A DNA stretch of 45,311 bases, from assembly GCA_937125285.1 (NCBI GenBank), contig CAKZLH010000164.1, positions 1 through 45,311 of the forward strand, in the 5' to 3' direction. Below are positions 33,396 through 41,691 of the stretch, piece by piece; within the stretch, counting starts at the first letter, position 1; each line of letters begins with the position of its first letter. Position numbers and translations under genes: made by a program. The stretch is from an uncultured Balneolaceae bacterium. GTDB lineage: Bacteria > Bacteroidota > Rhodothermia > Balneolales > Balneolaceae. A model generated the notes under the pieces. The model searched no databases, had not been told where the DNA came from, and saw only the letters and a program-made list of their open reading frames with translations.

Positions 33396-34405
33396 TCGAA
33401 TTCTAGGGTTGAGTGATGAATGTTGTAGTGTTGAGCTAAGTAGCTTTTGATGTTCTTTTTTATTTGCTCCATGGCGCCAATATCTTTCTCATCGATGCGA
33501 ACATGGCATTCCATTAGTGTTTCCATCTCGTTGATTTTCCAAACATGTACATGATGCACATCTTGAACGAGTGAAATATTTTTGAGTTCCTTATTTAATT
33601 GATCGAGTTCGATTCCCTCTGGGGTTGATTCCATAAGAATATCGATACTTTCACGTAACATATGGTAGGAATGAAATAAGATATAGATACCGATAAGCAC
33701 GGTCAATGCACTGTCGATCCAATACCATTGGAAACGCACAATAATCCATGCCCCCACAATGACGCCAACCGAAGAAAAGGCATCCGATAAGATGTGCAAA
33801 TAGGCACTTCTCATGTTCAGGTTGTCTTTGCGTTGTCCATGTAATAGAATGGCGGTAAGTACATTCGCGACCAGGCCAACAATAGCGACCCAAAACATAA
33901 TGGAGCCGTTGATGCTTACGGGTTCATAAAATCGCTCAATACCTTCCTTAATAAGTACAATGGCAATAATGATGAGGGTTATGAGATTGATAAAAGCTCC
34001 TATAATTTCCGCTCTTTTATAGCCAAAGGTCTTATGGGCGTCGGCGCCTTTAGCGCCAATTTTCCGAGCAATGAGGGCGATAACTAAGGAAAGCGTGTCG
34101 TTGAGGTTGTGAGCGGCGTCGGATAGTAGGGCCAAACTATTGGAAATGAGCCCTCCAATAAATTGAGCGAGCGTGATGATGAGGTTTAGGACGATGGAGA
34201 TCCATAGTTTCACGGTTGGGGTGTCACGGTCGATGTGATGGTGATGGTGGCTGTGACTGTGCCCGGAGTCGTGGTTGTGGTCGGAGCTGTGCCCGTGGCT
34301 GTGACTGTGCCCGTGGTTGGAATCGTGATCGTGACCGTGACTGTGCCCGTGGTCATCGGAGCCATGAAATCGCAAGGAATTTATAATCTGGAAGCTAGCT
34401 CGCAT
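33356..34405 (-). CDS. Cation diffusion facilitator (ZitB/CzcD-type) with histidine-rich N-terminus
   Basis: The 349-residue protein begins with a cytoplasmic stretch of alternating His, Ser, Gly and Asp (about residues 14-58, more than 15 histidines) and then has six membrane segments. The CDF metal site includes the HNLND pair in LLSDAAHNLNDTLSLV (TM2) and HILSDAFSSVGVIVG (TM5). The C-terminal cytoplasmic domain includes VHHVHVWKINEMETLMECHV. Such proteins export Zn(II), and sometimes Co or Cd, against protons, and the His tract may buffer or sense metal. It overlaps the Sco1-like gene by 40 bases. The antisense of the His tract creates the false Val-rich ORF at 34235-34693. Confidence 0.93.
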   Translation of the reverse strand: MRASFQIINSLRFHGSDDHGHSHGHDHDSNHGHSHSHGHSSDHNHDSGHSHSHHHHHIDRDTPTVKLWISIVLNLIITLAQFIGGLISNSLALLSDAAHNLNDTLSLVIALIARKIGAKGADAHKTFGYKRAEIIGAFINLITLIIIAIVLIKEGIERFYEPVSINGSIMFWVAIVGLVANVLTAILLHGQRKDNLNMRSAYLHILSDAFSSVGVIVGAWIIVRFQWYWIDSALTVLIGIYILFHSYHMLRESIDILMESTPEGIELDQLNKELKNISLVQDVHHVHVWKINEMETLMECHVRIDEKDIGAMEQIKKNIKSYLAQHYNIHHSTLEFEWLPCLDHTTDCH

Positions 34406-34416
34406 CTATCTGATAA

Positions 34417-35739
34417 TTACTGTCCTTTAAGTTCTTCTAGTAATAGGGTCATGAGGGATTCCGCTGCCGATTCACCAAGTTGCTTCATGGCTTCTTCGCT
34501 TAACTCATCGTCCACTTCAAAGGTAAGTGCATCGGTCCCAAATGTTTTATATACCCAGTTTTTAGAGATGGGTGAGTTGGGTTCAAACTCCTCGCTTCGA
34601 AAGTTTAATGCTGGGTTTGCTTCGGCTACAAAGGGGAACCAGCGTTGGGTGAAGTTATCTATGCCCGTGACTACTTCTTCGTTGATAGGGTAGAAGACGT
34701 TTTCGTTGGTGGAGTGAAAATCAATACCATATACAACCGAATAATCCAGTTCAGCATAGGGAGAAACGGCATCTCGAATAGCCCGAGTTTCAGGCTGTCT
34801 GAAATACTCCCAATCTCTATTTAAGTCAATTCCTTTGAGATTATGACGCCAATGTCCTTCAACCACTCCATCTGGATTCATCATTGGGTAGGCCAAAATG
34901 GTGAAGGCCTCTCGGAATTGAAGCGCTAGTTGATCGGATGCGTGAAGGCGTTTGTAGAAGTGCAAAAAAGTACGGTAGCCAGATACTTCCGGTGGATGCT
35001 GCCGACTAAACAGCAATAATAAGCCCGAGCCAGACATTTCCTCAGCTGTAGTACTAGCTTCGATTTGAGTTTTCCATTCAATAATTCCGCGCTTTCCATG
35101 AGAATAACCAACGGTGTCTGATTGGACTAAATCAGAGATTCCCGAAGCTTCTAAATAATTGGTTAGGCCTAAAAAATCATTGGCATTGGTTGGGTGTGCG
35201 GCTATCCATTTCACTTCAGGCCCAATACTTAGGAGCATGGATGCGGCTCCTGCGGTAATAGACACAGAATCTATAGGCTGCCAGATCGAGGATTCAGGCT
35301 TATGGGTCCATTTAGGTACATATCGATGCCGAGCATCGGCGTAGTGTAATTGTAGAATGACCTCCTGTGGCGCATCACTCCATAGTTTAAATCCATACCA
35401 AGGAGAATTGTTGATTGGGGCATTTTCAGGTTCAATCCGAACCCTAATGGTATCTAATGCTTCCCCTCTTCCTTTTACTAGCCAAGCGTCATTTAGGCGA
35501 GCGGCATTGAATTCGTTGCTTATCCAAATTTTTGGTTCACCAAATCCTATGGTTCTCTTTTTTTGAAGTTCTGTTAGTTTATCACGAGTATCCGTTGCAT
35601 CTGGGGGGTCGTAGGAATAACCTGTGAAAGGTTCTGTGGTAGAGCAGCTCAAAATGAATAAACTCATGATGATGCCTAGTGAAAAGGATGGAAAATGGAT
35701 GATTGAAAAAAGGTCGTGTTTATTTGGCGGATGGTTCAT
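34417..35739 (-). CDS. M14 family zinc carboxypeptidase, lipoprotein
   Basis: The 440-residue protein has a lipoprotein-type signal (LFILSC, C32), an N-terminal beta domain (to about residue 200) as in AGBL/Nna1-like or succinylglutamate-type M14 enzymes, and the peptidase core. The core shows the zinc ligands H-P-P-E (SRQHPPEVSGY), AYPMMNPDGVVEGHWRHNLKGIDLNRDW with the substrate-binding Asn-Arg, a third ligand in GIDFHSTNENVFYP, and a catalytic Glu in LTFEVDDEL. It should remove C-terminal amino acids from peptides outside the inner membrane. It lies 11 bases upstream of the CDF gene on the same strand, so zinc export and a zinc enzyme may be cotranscribed. Confidence 0.88.
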   Translation of the reverse strand: MNHPPNKHDLFSIIHFPSFSLGIIMSLFILSCSTTEPFTGYSYDPPDATDTRDKLTELQKKRTIGFGEPKIWISNEFNAARLNDAWLVKGRGEALDTIRVRIEPENAPINNSPWYGFKLWSDAPQEVILQLHYADARHRYVPKWTHKPESSIWQPIDSVSITAGAASMLLSIGPEVKWIAAHPTNANDFLGLTNYLEASGISDLVQSDTVGYSHGKRGIIEWKTQIEASTTAEEMSGSGLLLLFSRQHPPEVSGYRTFLHFYKRLHASDQLALQFREAFTILAYPMMNPDGVVEGHWRHNLKGIDLNRDWEYFRQPETRAIRDAVSPYAELDYSVVYGIDFHSTNENVFYPINEEVVTGIDNFTQRWFPFVAEANPALNFRSEEFEPNSPISKNWVYKTFGTDALTFEVDDELSEEAMKQLGESAAESLMTLLLEELKGQ

Positions 35740-35816
35740 GGACGACGAAATAATGTGTACTACTAATGACTCAATTTTAAATTAAGATACTATATTATGG
35801 ATAGATTGTGTAGGTG

Positions 35817-37979
35817 ATGTGTAGCTATCAAAAAATATATAAAATATTGTTTCTCAACCGGTTTGTTCTGTTGATACTTCTGATTTGGGCAAGTGGTAAT
35901 TTGGCAATTGCGCAATCTCCACTTAGTGGCTTTACAGAGGATTATCTCTTGGAGAATCCGAACCAAGAGCTGCCGGATACTATCCCCATTCGAACGGTGC
36001 GTTTTGGCGGACAAGAGCGATTCTCCGAATCGATACTTCGGGCTCAATTAGAGGGTGAGTTGCCAGGATGGTGGAAACAACAATGGGCTAGTATGGACGC
36101 TTGGTCAATCGATGAAACCGGCCTCGGCCTACCTAACTTCGAATGGATTGCACTACCCTTTTGGACGGGCGAAGTTATCGACAATAATGTAGAGCTTATT
36201 CGTAGATTTCTAAATGCACAAGGTTACTTGGATGCGGATGTTCATACTCATCTTGTTCCCCTTCACAATGGGCTGTTTTGGGATCTTTGGTTTCATCTTG
36301 AATTAGGTCCACCAACCACCGTGGAACAAGTGGAAATTTTAATAGCATCTGAAGCCAGTGAGTTTGAACAAAGAGAGGAACAAGAGTGGTTTGAGGTGTC
36401 TGGAATTTTATTAAGTGAGCTGGCTCAAGAGTACTTACGAAATCAAGGCCTGGGTTTTGTTTTTATTCGTGAGTTAGCAAAATCAAAATCATTAGAAAAC
36501 AAACCTTATAATGAAATTCGAATTCTTCAAGAGCAAAATCGCTTAATGTCTGTTCTTAAAGAGCATGGTTTTGTGTATGCTCATCCGAACCTATCTATCC
36601 GCTCCGATTCGGGTTATCGAAGTAAAAAGCTAGAAATTAGAATTTATTTGGGGCCTCGTCCACGGATTCGACAAATAGATATATTGGGAAATCAGACCGT
36701 AGATGAAGCTACAGTACGCAGAGAATTAACTTTGAGTATAGATCAACCCTATCAAGAATCATTAAAACGATCTTCTACCACAGAATTATATGCTCATCAT
36801 TTGTTTGAACGGGCACAGATAAGGATTCCCCTTCAACCCGAAACAGATAGCTTACGCTTAGAGGTTGAAATTAAGGAAGAACCCTTACGTTCGTTTCAGT
36901 GGCGTGGGGGGATGGGGTATTTCGACCGTTTGGATCGTAATTTTTCATTATGGGATAGTTATCAAGTGCTCAGAACACAATGGTCTTGGGTGCATAGAAA
37001 TGTAAATGGAACGGGGCATCAATTTTCAACGCAGCTTAAGTTAGCGTATTTCGAGCGGTATTTAGAAGCCGACTATTTGTTTCCTTTTGCCTTCAATACT
37101 AAAAGTAGTGTGCGACTGCACCCCTTTATTCAATATCGGGATGAACGAGCCTATGACATTCGTTCGGCTGGTGTGGGAGCTTCTCTTAGTTATGTGTACA
37201 GTAATCGATTAACGGGTACGGTTTCGTATCGATTTGCCTTGAATGATGAGTCCAATGTGGAAGCGGGGCAGGTGATTCCCGACAGTTTGTTGACCTATAA
37301 TTTATCGGTATTTAATGTGAGCGCGAGGTATCATTCCAAGGGGATTGTGGGGTATAATTCATGGTCTGTACAACCCTCCATTGAGTTGTCGGGACTGTTT
37401 GGTGAAAGTGATTTTAGCTATCAAAGTATCCAAATAGATGTACGTAAATATACTCCTGTCGCTCAGTCAAATGTACTGGCAACAAGGATACGAACGGGTT
37501 GGATATTTGAAGAAAATCAAGATAGTTTACCCTCAGATGTTCGTTTTTATAATGGAGGTAGTACCTTGGTCCGAGGTTGGTCTAGACATGATTTAGGTCC
37601 TAAGGAATGGATTACCCGGGTAGATAGCAGTTCTGGGACACCTGTGAACCGGTATCAATTTGTACCCACGGGAGGAAAAGCCATGCTTACGATGAATGTT
37701 GAGTGGCGCCAGCCTTTTTCATGGTGGAAAGGTGGCTATGGAGTGGTTTTTCTGGATGGTGGTCAGGTGTGGAAGCGAACCGATGAGTTGGCCTTTGGAG
37801 ACATTCAATGGGCCTTGGGAGCAGGTATTCGATACAGGTCACCACTTGGGCCGATACGAATGGATGTGGCCTATAAATTGAACCCAAATGAAGATGATTT
37901 GGGGATTATTGAAGGAATTCAACCCGAGCAATCATGGGCTCGATGGGCTTTGTATATTTCAATTGGAGAGGCATTTTAA
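35817..37979 (+). CDS. Omp85 family outer membrane protein (BamA/TamA-like)
   Basis: The 720-residue protein has a signal peptide (about residues 1-33, ending in NLAIAQ) and three POTRA-like domains in the first half (the third, RIRQIDILGNQTVDEATVRREL, is the clearest). A 16-strand-type barrel follows with the conserved Omp85 motif LVRGW and an ending GPIRMDVAYKLNP. It either inserts outer-membrane proteins or acts in a TamA-like role. Its length and three POTRAs point to TamA rather than BamA, but no TamB gene is near. The track start is GTG; I use the ATG one codon later. The next gene overlaps its stop as TAATG. Confidence 0.87.
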   Translation: MCSYQKIYKILFLNRFVLLILLIWASGNLAIAQSPLSGFTEDYLLENPNQELPDTIPIRTVRFGGQERFSESILRAQLEGELPGWWKQQWASMDAWSIDETGLGLPNFEWIALPFWTGEVIDNNVELIRRFLNAQGYLDADVHTHLVPLHNGLFWDLWFHLELGPPTTVEQVEILIASEASEFEQREEQEWFEVSGILLSELAQEYLRNQGLGFVFIRELAKSKSLENKPYNEIRILQEQNRLMSVLKEHGFVYAHPNLSIRSDSGYRSKKLEIRIYLGPRPRIRQIDILGNQTVDEATVRRELTLSIDQPYQESLKRSSTTELYAHHLFERAQIRIPLQPETDSLRLEVEIKEEPLRSFQWRGGMGYFDRLDRNFSLWDSYQVLRTQWSWVHRNVNGTGHQFSTQLKLAYFERYLEADYLFPFAFNTKSSVRLHPFIQYRDERAYDIRSAGVGASLSYVYSNRLTGTVSYRFALNDESNVEAGQVIPDSLLTYNLSVFNVSARYHSKGIVGYNSWSVQPSIELSGLFGESDFSYQSIQIDVRKYTPVAQSNVLATRIRTGWIFEENQDSLPSDVRFYNGGSTLVRGWSRHDLGPKEWITRVDSSSGTPVNRYQFVPTGGKAMLTMNVEWRQPFSWWKGGYGVVFLDGGQVWKRTDELAFGDIQWALGAGIRYRSPLGPIRMDVAYKLNPNEDDLGIIEGIQPEQSWARWALYISIGEAF

Positions 37980-38497
37980 TGAAAGCATTTCGATACTTAA
38001 GCATCTTTGCGATTCTTTGGCTACAGGCATGCAGCACATACAGCTCACTGGAAGGAGTGACTAGCGATGGTCTTCGTATTACCCCCTCGCCTTTGCAGAG
38101 AAGTTTAGCCGGCATGGAAATCTTACAGAACAGCAATACGATGGAGGTAGATTCGATGGGCTTTTGGTCTACAGGCTATTTCTCTTATTTGGGCCAAGAT
38201 AGTTATCTGTGGGAAGAGTTATTACGATCCGAAATGGAACAGTTGGCCAAGCAGGGGCTAGGTATGGATATCATAGAATTAGATCAGAGCGGATTCGAAG
38301 GGCGGGGGCCTGCTCTGAAAACGGGTTGGATTATCTCGGATAGGGCGCAGTTTTTCGTGATTAACGAATTAGCCGGCCGATCACCCCACACCTTTTTTCT
38401 ACTTCAAACCGCCATTAAACCACATTGGGATTTTGTGATCACTCAATCTGACGATGCTAGAGAAGGTTTTGATATTCAGTACCGAAGAGATTATTGA
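37979..38497 (+). CDS. Uncharacterised lipoprotein coupled to the Omp85 gene
   Basis: The 172-residue protein has a lipoprotein signal (ILWLQAC, C18 in MKAFRYLSIFAILWLQACSTYSS). The rest shows no family I recognise: a mid-region rich in Gln and Met, then a beta-like C-terminal half with LKTGWIISDRAQFFVINELAG. The track starts at 37934, but the ATG at 37979 overlaps the Omp85 stop (TAATG) and begins a perfect lipoprotein signal, so I use it. Tight coupling suggests an accessory lipoprotein for the Omp85 protein, as BAM lipoproteins are to BamA, though they are not similar in sequence. Confidence 0.75.
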   Translation: MKAFRYLSIFAILWLQACSTYSSLEGVTSDGLRITPSPLQRSLAGMEILQNSNTMEVDSMGFWSTGYFSYLGQDSYLWEELLRSEMEQLAKQGLGMDIIELDQSGFEGRGPALKTGWIISDRAQFFVINELAGRSPHTFFLLQTAIKPHWDFVITQSDDAREGFDIQYRRDY

Positions 38498-38526
38498 TCA
38501 GTCACAAGATCTCAACACCTAGGATT

Positions 38527-39474
38527 CTAGGAACCAATTAACTCATCGTAAACAATCTCTAAATTATAAGACAAGGGTAACCGCCAGTTTGGAGCCGCAA
38601 AGTCTTCAAAGCCTGGGACCATCTCCATTTTGGCCAGTTCCTCTTTGCTTTTCCCCTCCGCAATAGCGTTTTGAGTAACGGCCAAAAGTTGTTCTAAAAA
38701 TTCACGTTTCCGCTGGATATCTTGCCAAGAACCGGTTATTCCATGCTCGGGATGACCATGCCCAAAAATGTAAAGGGTTTCTTTGGGAAGCTCTTCTATA
38801 ATTTGATTAAGTACCGACACCCAATTCTGAACCGAGGCTCCTGAGCGTGGATCTATGTAGGGATAAGCCCGATTGAAAACCAAATCCCCAAGATGGGCCA
38901 CCTCTGCTTGCTCGAAAAAACTAATGGTATCGCCCCCGGTATGAGCAGCGCCGAAATGAAATAAATGCAGCGTCTCATCTCCAAAATCACCACTCCATCG
39001 GGTTGAAAATCGTTGATCAGCCGTTACGGGTACCGTTTCGCTATCTGCATTTGCCGCTTTTTGATACTCAGGCACTCGTTCATGTGCAATGATATGATTG
39101 GTAAATTCCGCAAAAACTCCGTTTCCAGCGGTATGATCGTTGTGGTGATGTGAATTCACCAAAAGGTCCATCGTTTTGGAACTACGCGCCTTCAACCCGT
39201 TAATACATTCTTCGGCAGTATCTGGAAATTGTGCATCTATGGCCACTAAAGCCTCTGAATTATCAAGCCATCCGATGGTGCCGCCTCTTCCTGTAAATAA
39301 CCCAACATTGCGACGTAACTCTTGAAAATTACTCTGATCTATGGTGGCCTTAGAAACAGGTGCGATGCCCGTATAATCGCCTTTGGCGGATGCAATACCT
39401 GCTAAATTGAGTCCAATGCTGCCGGCAGCAATGGTCTTTAGGCTGTTGGAAAGAAATTCTTTTCGGTTAATCAT
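38527..39474 (-). CDS. Metallo-beta-lactamase fold hydrolase, exported
   Basis: The 315-residue protein has an MBL-fold core: the metal motif HHHNDHTAGN, a second ligand in HFGAAHTGGDT, the Asp in VAHLGDLVFNRAYP and a histidine in FGHGHPEHG. The N-terminus MINRKEFLSNSLKTIAAGSIGLNLAGIASA resembles a twin-arginine signal but has RK in place of RR, so Tat export is likely, not certain. The YPYIDPRSGASVQNW stretch recalls a broad class of periplasmic hydrolases of unknown substrate. It should not be called a beta-lactamase without tests. An inverted repeat lies 58 bases upstream. Confidence 0.85.
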   Translation of the reverse strand: MINRKEFLSNSLKTIAAGSIGLNLAGIASAKGDYTGIAPVSKATIDQSNFQELRRNVGLFTGRGGTIGWLDNSEALVAIDAQFPDTAEECINGLKARSSKTMDLLVNSHHHNDHTAGNGVFAEFTNHIIAHERVPEYQKAANADSETVPVTADQRFSTRWSGDFGDETLHLFHFGAAHTGGDTISFFEQAEVAHLGDLVFNRAYPYIDPRSGASVQNWVSVLNQIIEELPKETLYIFGHGHPEHGITGSWQDIQRKREFLEQLLAVTQNAIAEGKSKEELAKMEMVPGFEDFAAPNWRLPLSYNLEIVYDELIGS

Positions 39475-39531
39475 GGCTTAGATCCTTAGGTATGAAGTTG
39501 GTGTATTACATAAGACATTAATCCCATGAAA

Positions 39532-39549
39532 TTCATTCGGTCGAACGAA
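39532..39549. promoter_or_regulatory. 18-bp inverted repeat upstream of the MBL-fold gene
   Basis: TTCATTCG-GT-CGAACGAA pairs at seven of eight positions with a two-base centre, which suits a dimeric repressor such as a TetR-type protein better than an RNA hairpin. It lies 58 bases before the MBL start in a 147-base gap otherwise without recognisable signals. Confidence 0.45.
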
Positions 39550-39621
39550 CGCTGGCCACCTAGTAAGCGTAGATGAGGTAGATAAGCTGGTGAAGAGTGG
39601 CGGTTCGGGCAGAGTTGAACG

Positions 39622-40260
39622 CTAACTCTCTAAAGAAGCTAAGTAGCGACCTTTTTTGAAATTAATGGCCAGCACGGCGTTCATACAAATGGCCGCAAGT
39701 ATCGAGTAAAGAGTTGCCCATATATCAACGATGAAAATGGCGAGAATGATGATTATGATGTCCACAATCATTTGAAATTTGCCCGCGTTAATGTCGTGAT
39801 ATTTGCTCAAATACAGCGAAAGTATATTCAATCCTCCAAGAGAGGCTTTATGACGAAACAACATAAGTAGACCCGCTCCCATTAAGGATCCTCCGAAGAT
39901 AGCGGCAAAGAGTGGATGCGCACCATCGACCCGAATCCATAGAGGAATCAGATCGGAAAGCAATGATACCAGACCAACAGTTAGAAAGGTTTTTAACGTA
40001 AAAAACCATCCTAGCCGCCAAAGCGCTAATGCATAGAATGGAATATTTATCACGAAAAATATTTCACCAAAACTCCAATCCGTAGCATAAGAAGTTAAAA
40101 AGGCAGCTCCAGCGGTTCCTCCAATAAGAAATTCTTGTTCGGTAAAAAGGGCAACTCCAAAGGAGACAAATAGACTCGCCAAAACAATCGCCTGAGCATC
40201 TTCAAACAGAGAATGTTCCTTAATTTGGACTAAGGTATCGGTATTAGAGTTCGAGTTCAT
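39622..40260 (-). CDS. YitT family membrane protein, short form
   Basis: The 212-residue protein has five to six hydrophobic segments and the family signature FGVALFTEQEFLIGGTAGAAFLTSY and FFVINIPFYALALWRLG near the start. YitT proteins of Firmicutes (about 280 residues) add a C-terminal DUF2179 domain; this one ends without it, like the short forms of other phyla. The role is unknown. Its start overlaps the end of the GroES paralogue gene by 17 bases, so the two are cotranscribed. Confidence 0.87.
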   Translation of the reverse strand: MNSNSNTDTLVQIKEHSLFEDAQAIVLASLFVSFGVALFTEQEFLIGGTAGAAFLTSYATDWSFGEIFFVINIPFYALALWRLGWFFTLKTFLTVGLVSLLSDLIPLWIRVDGAHPLFAAIFGGSLMGAGLLMLFRHKASLGGLNILSLYLSKYHDINAGKFQMIVDIIIIILAIFIVDIWATLYSILAAICMNAVLAINFKKGRYLASLES

Positions 40261-40615
40261 CTCGAATAAGTAATAAAATGGAAGAGTGAGGTACGATTAA
40301 ATATTTTTCATTTTCAAACTCAATTTCATGAGATCTGCTTTTCAGAAAAATAGCTAAATCACCTACAATGGCCTGCATACCAATGTATTTCGTGTCTTCG
40401 GCAGGTTTCCAAGACTCATCTATATCTGTATTTGGAATGGGATAACCAGGGCCCGTTTTTAAGATGTAACCACTTTGAATTTCTTCTTTTTCTTTAACGG
40501 ATGCGGGTAAGACCAACCCACTACGGGTATGGGTTTCCATATCTCGGGGTTTTATGAGCACCCGATCTCCTACCACCACAAATTTATCTATAGAATTAAG
40601 ATATTCCTGAATCAT
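40244..40615 (-). CDS. GroES-like co-chaperonin paralogue
   Basis: The protein of about 123 residues has the GroES fold pattern: VVVGDRVLIKPRDMETHTRSGLVLP, the mobile-loop region, GYILKTGPG and a closing YLIVPHSSILLLI. Standard GroES has about 95 residues and sits before groEL; here a longer insertion (PIPNTDIDESWKPAEDTKYIG) replaces the middle, and no groEL follows. Such GroES paralogues occur in Bacteroidota, and their partners are unknown. I start at the ATG at 40615; the track's ATG at 40642 adds nine lysine-rich residues and lies across a TATCTTTAC that looks like a -7 box. Either start is possible. Confidence 0.8.
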   Translation of the reverse strand: MIQEYLNSIDKFVVVGDRVLIKPRDMETHTRSGLVLPASVKEKEEIQSGYILKTGPGYPIPNTDIDESWKPAEDTKYIGMQAIVGDLAIFLKSRSHEIEFENEKYLIVPHSSILLLIRDELEL

Positions 40616-40713
40616 TCGTTTAATTTTTTTGTAAAGATACATATAAATTGAAAAAGGCTGTAGGTAAGACTTTTAGCTTGATATGAAAACAGAATTAATT
40701 ACAGGATTAAACC

Positions 40714-41580
40714 ATGAGTAACCAAGAAGTGAATAAAGTGGCCGTAGTAACCGGAGCTAATTCTGGGATTGGATTTGAAACCAGTAGGGCCCTAGTTGAA
40801 AAGGGATATGAATTGGTCATGGTATGTAGGAACGAGCAAAAAGCTCAGGCAGCTAAATCGCAATTATTAGAACGGGTTGAAAGCGCCAATATCTCGTATA
40901 TACTGTGTGATTTTATAGATCCAGAACAGATTCAAAATGCCGCTGAGCAAATTCGATTTAGCTATACCTCACTACAATTATTGGTTAATAATCATGGTTA
41001 TTTGGCCGCAACTGAGGAACGAGATGCCCGTAATGTAGAGTCCACTATTGCCGTAAATCATTTGGGTTATTTTTTGTTTACCTATGAACTACGAGGGTTG
41101 TTATTAGCCCCGAATACCGACGGTTCAGAAACGAGAGTAGTTAATGTGGCTTCGGAGGCTCATCGAGGAGCGTCGGTAGATACTTCTGATTTTGCCTTAA
41201 CCAAAAAGTACTCGAATTGGAAAGCGTATAGTAATTCCAAGCTCTACAATATTCTATTCTCACGTTCTTTAGCCCAGTTGTGGCGTGAGGAAAACATATG
41301 GGTCTTCTCGGTACATCCTGGCGTAATACGGTCCAATTTTGGCCAAAGCAGTACCTGGCTAATTAAAGCGTTTTGGAAACTAGGAGCACTTTTTATGAAG
41401 TCGAATCGCGAAGGCGCTGAATCCTCTGTTTATGCAGCTCTTTCACCAGATCTTTCCCAAAGTTCAGGGGCCTACATCAAAGACAAAAAAATAGCTCAAC
41501 CAACTCGTCTCGCAAATAGTGATCAAATAGCCGATAAACTCTGGAAATGGAGTGAAGAAGTTTGTGGGATAAAATGGTGA
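40714..41580 (+). CDS. Short-chain dehydrogenase/reductase (retinol dehydrogenase-like)
   Basis: The 288-residue protein has the SDR features: cofactor loop VTGANSGIGFETSRALVEKGYELVMVCRN (Arg after the second strand suggests NADP), NNHGYLAATEE in place of NNAG, a serine in VVNVASEAHRGAS and the active site YSNSK. The overall pattern is that of retinol dehydrogenase/WW-domain-type SDRs with a long C-terminal substrate part. The substrate is unknown. It is divergent from the GroES-like gene with a 98-base gap and 111 bases from the next gene. Confidence 0.9.
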   Translation: MSNQEVNKVAVVTGANSGIGFETSRALVEKGYELVMVCRNEQKAQAAKSQLLERVESANISYILCDFIDPEQIQNAAEQIRFSYTSLQLLVNNHGYLAATEERDARNVESTIAVNHLGYFLFTYELRGLLLAPNTDGSETRVVNVASEAHRGASVDTSDFALTKKYSNWKAYSNSKLYNILFSRSLAQLWREENIWVFSVHPGVIRSNFGQSSTWLIKAFWKLGALFMKSNREGAESSVYAALSPDLSQSSGAYIKDKKIAQPTRLANSDQIADKLWKWSEEVCGIKW

Positions 41581-41691
41581 TTAGCTCTTTTAATTGAGAT
41601 GGACTTTTCTTTATTTGAGGCCAGCTAAAAGGCCTATATAATTGGCTTAGATTAGGTATTTAGCAACAATCTACAATTAAATAATTCTATT

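Noticed and set aside
34235-34693. Val-rich ORF of 152 codons on the plus strand
   Set aside because: It is the antisense of the His-rich tract of the CDF gene and the end of the M14 gene; the GTG/GTC repeats come from CAC/GAC codons.
38518-38531. Palindrome CCTAG-GATT-CTAGG at the junction of the lipoprotein and MBL genes
   Set aside because: Five-pair stem with no T-run; too weak to call a terminator or an attachment site.
38527-39474. Calling the MBL-fold protein a beta-lactamase
   Set aside because: The fold covers many hydrolases; only the generic metal motif is seen and nothing specific to beta-lactam binding.
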